18,829 bases of DNA from an uncultured Bacilli bacterium (GTDB taxonomy: Bacteria; Bacillota_I; Bacilli_A; RFN20; DUOF01): assembly GCA_934101685.1 (NCBI GenBank), contig CAKORZ010000020.1, positions 1 through 18,829 of the forward strand, given 5' to 3'. Made by a program: the position numbers and the translations under genes. The first letter of the stretch is position 1. Each line of letters starts with the position of its first letter. The notes under the pieces are model-generated. The model was not told the origin of the DNA. It worked only from the letters and a program-made list of their open reading frames with translations, and made no database searches. Positions 14,857-18,829 of this stretch are shown here, piece after piece.

Positions 14857-14869
14857 TAGCTCTTTTTTA
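14847..14869 (+). terminator. Intrinsic terminator overlapping the efp stop codon
   Basis: AAGAGCT (14847-14853) pairs with AGCTCTT (14858-14864) over the loop TAAT, which contains the stop codon, and a run of T follows. The stem is short, so it may act as a partial terminator between efp and the two downstream genes, for which no separate promoter is visible. Confidence 0.75.
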
Positions 14870-14885
14870 TTATAAGGATATAATT

Positions 14886-15629
14886 ATGAATAAAGTTGTA
14901 TTAGTTACTGGTTCTTCTAGAGGAATAGGGAGAGCTACTGCTATTGAATTTGCTAAGAATAATTATGATGTTGTAATTAATTATAATAGTAGTGAAAGTA
15001 GAGCTAAAGAAGTAGAAAAAGAAATAAAAAAATATGGAGTTAATTGTATTACTATTAAATGTGATATTAGTAATGAAGAAGAAGTTAATAATATGGTTAA
15101 TGAAATATTAAATAAATATAATAGAATTGATGTGTTAGTTAATAATGCAGCAGTATGTTTTGACAGCTTATTTGATGATAAAACTACTAATAATTTTAAA
15201 AGAACAATGGAAGTTAATGTTCTTGGTACTTTTTTAGTTAGTAAATATGTAGGCAAGATAATGTATGATAATAAGTATGGTAAGATTATAAATCTAAGTT
15301 CTACCAATGGTATTAATACTTATTTTCCTATGTGTATTGATTATGATGCTAGTAAAGCAAGTATTATATCTTTAACACATAATTTAGCTATACAATTTGC
15401 ACCATATGTTAATGTAAATGCAGTAGCACCTGGTTTTATTGATACAGAGAGCGAAACAAAGGATATGGATGAAGAATTTATTAAGAGTGAAGAAGAAAAA
15501 ATATTTTTAAGAAGAATAGGAAAAGAAGAAGAAATAGCTAAAGTTATTAGATTTTTAGCTAGTGATGATGCTAGTTACATTAATAATGAAGTTATTAGAG
15601 TTGACGGAGGTATGTATGGAAACTATTAG
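14886..15629 (+). CDS. ymfI: SDR reductase, probable EF-P 5-aminopentanone reductase (YmfI/FabG-like)
   Basis: The protein has 247 residues and AAGGATA before the ATG. It is a classical short-chain dehydrogenase: cofactor motif TGSSRGIG (8-15), NNAA (86-89), N111, S139 and the catalytic Y153-x-x-x-K157, then PGFIDTE and the C-terminal VDGGMYG. The residue R14 and the INYNSSE segment suggest NADPH preference, as in FabG. By sequence alone it could be a 3-oxoacyl-ACP reductase (FabG). Its place directly after a K32-type efp and overlapping a ynbB-like gene, with no other fatty-acid genes nearby, favours YmfI. In Bacillus subtilis YmfI is required for 5-aminopentanol formation on EF-P and is thought to reduce the ketone intermediate. 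The gene overlaps the next one by 14 bases. The YmfI assignment is inference from context; the SDR family is certain. Confidence 0.72.
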   Translation: MNKVVLVTGSSRGIGRATAIEFAKNNYDVVINYNSSESRAKEVEKEIKKYGVNCITIKCDISNEEEVNNMVNEILNKYNRIDVLVNNAAVCFDSLFDDKTTNNFKRTMEVNVLGTFLVSKYVGKIMYDNKYGKIINLSSTNGINTYFPMCIDYDASKASIISLTHNLAIQFAPYVNVNAVAPGFIDTESETKDMDEEFIKSEEEKIFLRRIGKEEEIAKVIRFLASDDASYINNEVIRVDGGMYGNY

Positions 15630-16839
15630 TTTAATAAATGAATGTGAAAAAGAATTAAAAGATAAATATAAAGAAATAGAAGATGTTTGTTTTTATAATA
15701 GTAAAAAAGTATTAGATGCTTTTAGAAATAACCATGTATATGAAACACATTTTAATTGTAGTACTGGATATGGATATAATGATTTAGGAAGAGATGTTAT
15801 TGAAAGTATATATGCAGATATTTTTAAGTGTGAAGATGCTTTAGTTAGAAGTAGCTTTATTTCTGGTACACATGCTTTAACAGTAGCGCTATTTGCTTGT
15901 CTTAGACCTAATGATATTATGCTATCTATTACTGGTAAACCTTATGATACTTTAGATACTGTTATAGGATTTAATGATAATAAAAGTTCTTTAAAGGCTT
16001 ATGGAGTTAAATATGAACAAGTTGATTTAATAGATAATGAATTTGATTATGAAGGAATAAAAAAAGCTTTAACTAGTAAGAAAATAAAACTTATTGAAAT
16101 ACAAAGAAGTAAAGGTTATAGTGCTAGAAAAAGTATTACTATAGATAAACTTGAAAGGGTTATTTCTTTTATTAAAGGCATTGATAAAGAAGTAATTATT
16201 ATGATTGATAACTGTTATTGTGAATTTGTAAGTAAAAAAGAACCTACTGAAGTTGGTGCTGATTTAGTAGTAGGCTCTTTAATTAAAAATTTAGGTGCAG
16301 GTATTTCTCTTAATGGAGCATATATTGTTGGAAGAAAAGATTTAGTTGAGTTAGCAGCTGATAGACTAAATGTTCCAGGACAAGGCAAAGAAGTAGGACC
16401 TTTAAATCAAAATAGAAATATTTTACAAGGATTATATATGGCTCCAAGTGTTGTGCGCAGTAGTGTAAAAGTAGCTACTTTAACTAGTCTTGCTTTAGAA
16501 AAGTTAGGATATAAAGTAGATCCTAGATATAATGAGCCAAGAGCAGATATAGTAGAGAGCATTTATTTTAATGATTCTGAAAAACTTATTAAGTATGTTA
16601 GGGGAATTCAAAGTGGATGTGCAATTGATAGTGATGCTCTAGTAGAGCCATCTGATATGCCAGGATATGATAGTCAAATTATTATGGCTAGTGGCTCTTT
16701 TGTGCAAGGATCATCAATTGAACTATCTTGTGATGGACCACTTAGAAACCCATATATAGCTTATCAACAAGGTAGTTTAACATATGATTATGGTAAACTT
16801 GGAGTAATTAAAGCAATTGATTATTTAATGAAGGAGTAA
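15616..16839 (+). CDS. ynbB: YnbB-like PLP-dependent enzyme (methionine gamma-lyase family, PF06838)
   Basis: The start is the ATG at 15616, five bases after ACGGAGG, inside the end of the reductase gene; the longer in-frame start at 15562 lies deep in that gene without a site. The product has 407 residues, the family length. It is a fold-type I PLP enzyme: SGTHAL (83-88, cofactor phosphate loop), IMIDNCYCEF (195-204, with D198 for the pyridine nitrogen) and GSLIKNLGAGI (220-230, with the Schiff-base Lys224). These match the PF06838 family ('methionine gamma-lyase' or 'aluminum resistance' protein), whose Bacillus subtilis member is YnbB. YnbB is required, with YmfI and GsaB, for EF-P 5-aminopentanol formation. 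No gsaB-like gene is in the window. The 14-base overlap with the reductase gene suggests coupled translation and a shared pathway. The stop codon is inside the terminator stem. Confidence 0.85.
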   Translation: METISLINECEKELKDKYKEIEDVCFYNSKKVLDAFRNNHVYETHFNCSTGYGYNDLGRDVIESIYADIFKCEDALVRSSFISGTHALTVALFACLRPNDIMLSITGKPYDTLDTVIGFNDNKSSLKAYGVKYEQVDLIDNEFDYEGIKKALTSKKIKLIEIQRSKGYSARKSITIDKLERVISFIKGIDKEVIIMIDNCYCEFVSKKEPTEVGADLVVGSLIKNLGAGISLNGAYIVGRKDLVELAADRLNVPGQGKEVGPLNQNRNILQGLYMAPSVVRSSVKVATLTSLALEKLGYKVDPRYNEPRADIVESIYFNDSEKLIKYVRGIQSGCAIDSDALVEPSDMPGYDSQIIMASGSFVQGSSIELSCDGPLRNPYIAYQQGSLTYDYGKLGVIKAIDYLMKE

Positions 16840-16865
16840 TTAAAATATTACTCCTTTTCTTTTAA
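16831..16865 (+). terminator. Intrinsic terminator shared by convergent genes, both stop codons in the stem
   Basis: AAGGAGTAAT (16831-16840) pairs perfectly with ATTACTCCTT (16847-16856) over a 6-base loop, followed by TTCTTTT on the plus strand. The plus gene's TAA (16837-16839) lies in one arm and the minus gene's TAA (16848-16850) in the other. The minus side lacks a good T tract, so it works best for the plus strand. Confidence 0.85.
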
Positions 16866-17513
16866 TTCAAATATAAAAGTAACATTTTCACTTTTTTCTA
16901 TGTCTAGTGGTGTGATATTAGAACCTATAGAGCATTTTGCTGTCCCTTTATAGTTCATATTTTCATCATCATACATAGTATCAGAATACAAATGAATGCT
17001 TCCAAAACTATAATCAATTGATACAATACTAGAAATAACTTGATTAGATGCCTTAGCAAGAATTTCTGCTTTTTTTCTAGCATCAGTATACGCATTTTCT
17101 AATAACTTGTTTTCAAATTCTTCTTTTTCTTTAATAGTGAAATTAATACTTAATTTAGGATTTGTTTTAGATGAAGATATATTATTTAATATTTTATCTA
17201 ATAGATCCATATTATAATCAAAAACTAAAACTAAATTTTGATTAATATAATATCCTTCAAATTCTTCTTTATATTCTCCACTTAATGTTCTTATACTTTT
17301 ATATTTAGTTTGAATATTAAATGAAGATGTTTTAATATCTTCTTTTTTAAAATTTAAAGTAGTTAGGGAAGATATTAGGGTTTCTAGTTTTTGACTGTGA
17401 ATGCTATTTGCTTTTTCATAGTTTTTATCTAGAGTGCACAAACGAAATTTTAATTCGATTTGATTAGGTGACATTGAAGAATGTCCTATTCCTGTAATTT
17501 TTAGTGTTTTCAT
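16848..17513 (-). CDS. SIMPL domain (DUF541) protein
   Basis: The product has 221 residues and AGGAG nine bases before the ATG. The whole chain is the SIMPL fold (PF04402): KITGIGHSSMSPNQIELKFRL at the start (quoted as KITGIGHSSMSPNQIELKF), a helix with alternating charge, LNFKKEDIKTSSFNIQTKY, then the second half with 'YINQNLVLVF', 'ENAYTDARKKAEILAKA' (about 140-156) and closing strands. The helix A.xdARxKAe.LA is the strongest mark. The family includes BP26/OMP28 and YggE, implicated in oxidative stress resistance and forming oligomers. Unlike those, it has no signal peptide or membrane helix, so it should be cytosolic. It is convergent with the YnbB-like gene, only 8 bases away, and divergent from the HTH gene. 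The function is unknown. Confidence 0.85.
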   Translation of the reverse strand: MKTLKITGIGHSSMSPNQIELKFRLCTLDKNYEKANSIHSQKLETLISSLTTLNFKKEDIKTSSFNIQTKYKSIRTLSGEYKEEFEGYYINQNLVLVFDYNMDLLDKILNNISSSKTNPKLSINFTIKEKEEFENKLLENAYTDARKKAEILAKASNQVISSIVSIDYSFGSIHLYSDTMYDDENMNYKGTAKCSIGSNITPLDIEKSENVTFIFELKEKE

Positions 17514-17529
17514 AATTTATTTCTCCTTT

Positions 17530-17560
17530 TTGTAACTTTTGTTACTACTTGTATTATAAT
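17530..17560 (+). promoter_or_regulatory. Candidate promoter with GTAAC-N4-GTTAC operator-like palindrome
   Basis: TTGTAA (17530-17535), 16 bases and TATTAT (17552-17557) form a plausible promoter for the HTH gene. The perfect palindrome GTAAC-TTTT-GTTAC (17532-17545) overlaps the -35 box and the spacer and lies between two divergent genes. It could be an operator for either. The match was found by eye only. Confidence 0.4.
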
Positions 17561-17579
17561 TAAGTTAAAGTTAGTAATG

Positions 17580-17596
17580 GTCTTTTGAAAAAAGAC
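17580..17596 (+). promoter_or_regulatory. Leader hairpin before the HTH gene
   Basis: GTCTTTT (17580-17586) pairs with AAAAGAC (17590-17596) over a GAA loop and ends five bases before the AAGGAG ribosome binding site. No T tract follows, so it is not a terminator; it may stabilise the 5' end of the mRNA. Confidence 0.35.
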
Positions 17597-17615
17597 ATTT
17601 TAAGGAGTTTTATAT

Positions 17616-18146
17616 ATGGAGTTAAAAGAAAGCAATAAAATAAGATTATTTGTAAGAATAAATGGTAATATCAAAAATGATTTAAATAGTTTACTTGGTG
17701 TTAGTGCTAAAAAAAGAGAGAATGCTAAAGGTAGTCCGTATTTAGCTAAATTTTATAGTAGTGAAACTATTATTAATAATGTTAATAGTGTAGTAAATAA
17801 CAATGATCAAACTTTTTCTAAATTAGTTAAACAAATAATGGTAAATAAAAATATAACTACAAAAGATATTTATAAAAATACTTTAATTAATAGAAAACTT
17901 TTTAGTGCTTTAAATGTTAATGATGATTATATTCCTTCAAGAGAAACTGCAATTATGTATTGCTTAGCTTTAAAACTAAATTATGAAGAAAGCAATAATT
18001 TAATGAAGTTGGCTGGATATGCATTTAATGAATATTCTAATTTTGATAGAATTATAAAATATTTTATTGATAATGGTATTTATAATATAGATAAGTTAAA
18101 CGATGCTTTATATTATTATACTAAGAAATGTTTAGGATATAAGTAG
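17616..18146 (+). CDS. Helix-turn-helix (XRE-like) small protein
   Basis: The product has 176 residues and AAGGAG before the ATG. Residues 66-135 form a compact helical domain, TFSKLVKQIMVNKNITTKDIYK (quoted as KLVKQIMVNKNITTKDIYK), NRKLFSALNVNDDYIPSRETA and ALKLNYEESNNLMKLAGYA. This is the lambda-repressor-like pattern in which a recognition-type helix precedes 'PSr.ta....l.L.l...e...ll..aGya'. It is followed by a short tail (FDRIIKYFIDNGIYNIDKLN). The same module is familiar to me as the C-terminus of larger Clostridia proteins, including macro-domain proteins. Here it is attached to about 60 N-terminal residues that I do not recognise. It could be a regulator or an adaptor domain; DNA binding is not certain, because the recognition helix is not strongly basic. 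No terminator follows before the next promoter. Confidence 0.65.
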   Translation: MELKESNKIRLFVRINGNIKNDLNSLLGVSAKKRENAKGSPYLAKFYSSETIINNVNSVVNNNDQTFSKLVKQIMVNKNITTKDIYKNTLINRKLFSALNVNDDYIPSRETAIMYCLALKLNYEESNNLMKLAGYAFNEYSNFDRIIKYFIDNGIYNIDKLNDALYYYTKKCLGYK

Positions 18147-18166
18147 TGTTTATAATTTATTCTTAC

Positions 18167-18195
18167 TTGTTAGAGGTTTTTAGTTTTGTTATAAT
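18167..18195 (+). promoter_or_regulatory. Sigma-A promoter of the right-edge gene
   Basis: TTGTTA (18167-18172) and a perfect TATAAT (18190-18195) are 17 bases apart. Transcription should start near 18202, very close to the AAGGAG site at 18204-18209, so the leader is extremely short. Confidence 0.75.
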
Positions 18196-18218
18196 TATTA
18201 TATAAGGAGTTGTTATTT

Positions 18219-18829
18219 ATGGAAAAAGAATTTGATGAGTTTTCTATTGAAGAGTGGAAGAAGCATAGTGATAGTAGAAAAATGGATGCTAATAACATTA
18301 AAGAAGTTATTAAAATTATAGAAAAATATGATGAAAATTCATTAAAAACTTTTATAAATGAATATCCTTTTGTTATTAAATATTTACCAGAATCAAAGCA
18401 ATTATTAGTGTTAAATAGCGATAATTTTAAATATTTAAGTGAGAACTTGCAATATAAGATAATTTTAAAAAATAAAAAGGTTCTTAGTTACGCAAGTGAC
18501 AAAGTGCAAATAAAATATGGAGAAAAGCACCCATCTATTATTCGCACCCTAAATGAAGAAATACAGAAAAAAATAGTAGAAGATAATCCTTTTTATTTAA
18601 ATTTTGCAAAGAAAGAAATTCAAATTGAATTAGCTAGTAAAAATTCTAAACTTATATCTAAATGTTCTAAGGTTATACAATGCATGTTTATAAAAGAAAA
18701 TCCTAATTATTATAAGAAATGCTCTAATGAGGTTAAAAAGAAACTTTCTCCTTTAAAAAATTTAAATCCTAATACTATTAGTATAGATACATTAAATAGT
18801 TATTTATCTATTCATTCAGATAATTTATC
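18219..18829 (+). CDS. Protein with about 19-residue helical repeats (partial, 3' end outside window)
   Basis: The frame is open from the ATG at 18219 (AAGGAG nine bases upstream) to the window edge, 203 codons. After an acidic N-terminus (MEKEFDEFSIEEWKKHSDS) and a helix, tandem units of 17-19 residues begin near residue 54: YLPESKQLLVLNSDNFK, YLSENLQYKIILKNKKVL, SYASDKVQIKYGEKHPSII, RTLNEEIQKKIVEDNPFYL, NFAKKEIQIELASKNSKLI and SKCSKVIQCMFIKENPNYY. The pattern 'L..e.Q..i...N...l' suggests a helical-hairpin solenoid used for binding partners, similar in style to DUF4116-type repeats, but I cannot name the family. No signal peptide or membrane helix is seen. Part of the repeat array, and any C-terminal effector domain, lies outside the window. 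Confidence 0.7.
   Translation, partial: MEKEFDEFSIEEWKKHSDSRKMDANNIKEVIKIIEKYDENSLKTFINEYPFVIKYLPESKQLLVLNSDNFKYLSENLQYKIILKNKKVLSYASDKVQIKYGEKHPSIIRTLNEEIQKKIVEDNPFYLNFAKKEIQIELASKNSKLISKCSKVIQCMFIKENPNYYKKCSNEVKKKLSPLKNLNPNTISIDTLNSYLSIHSDNL

Overview
This is strongly AT-rich, gene-dense chromosomal DNA with short gaps, clear AGGAGG-type ribosome binding sites and compact U-tract terminators. The genes point to a low-GC Firmicute of the Bacilli side, probably an uncultured gut lineage near Erysipelotrichales or the RF39-type relatives of Mollicutes. Evidence for this is a HrcA/CIRCE-controlled clpB, a K32-type EF-P with YmfI- and YnbB-like neighbours as in Bacillus, DUF1540 and PF06541 proteins, and lipoproteins with Gly-X-Y repeats. 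Every complete main gene stops with TAA or TAG, and tryptophan is encoded by TGG.

Layout. 1-1600: a RhuM-type wHTH gene with a duplicated domain (cut by the window edge), divergent from an EF-P paralogue and a small membrane protein. 1600-8560: a surface region with two BclA-like collagen-like proteins (minus strand), a large Gly-X-Y lipoprotein (plus), a PF06541 membrane protein, a membrane-anchored ComEC-type metallo-beta-lactamase protein and a small DUF1540 protein. 8557-8978: a non-coding stretch that looks like a structured minus-strand RNA ending in its own terminator. 8979-10645: a tandem-thioredoxin lipoprotein followed closely by an AlkD-family DNA glycosylase. 10689-13304: clpB with a near-perfect sigma-A promoter and a CIRCE operator. 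13376-14188: a structured leader and a second PF06541 protein. 14248-16839: efp, then a FabG/YmfI-like reductase and a YnbB-like PLP enzyme. 16848-17513: a SIMPL-domain protein, divergent from an HTH protein (17616-18146). The window ends in a gene with about 19-residue helical repeats.

How the parts may work together. The most striking part is the translation-factor cluster. In Bacillus subtilis, ymfI and ynbB (with gsaB) are required to build 5-aminopentanol on Lys32 of EF-P. Here relatives of both enzymes lie directly behind a K32 efp, and the two enzyme genes overlap by 14 bases. The same window holds a second EF-P of identical loop length in which residue 32 is Arg, so it cannot carry that lysine modification. 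It lies next to a gene for a collagen-like surface protein with a PPP motif. A division of labour between a modified and an unmodified (or differently modified) EF-P is an inference, but a testable one. The rest reads as cell-envelope and stress functions: surface fibres, a redox lipoprotein, alkylation repair and a disaggregase.
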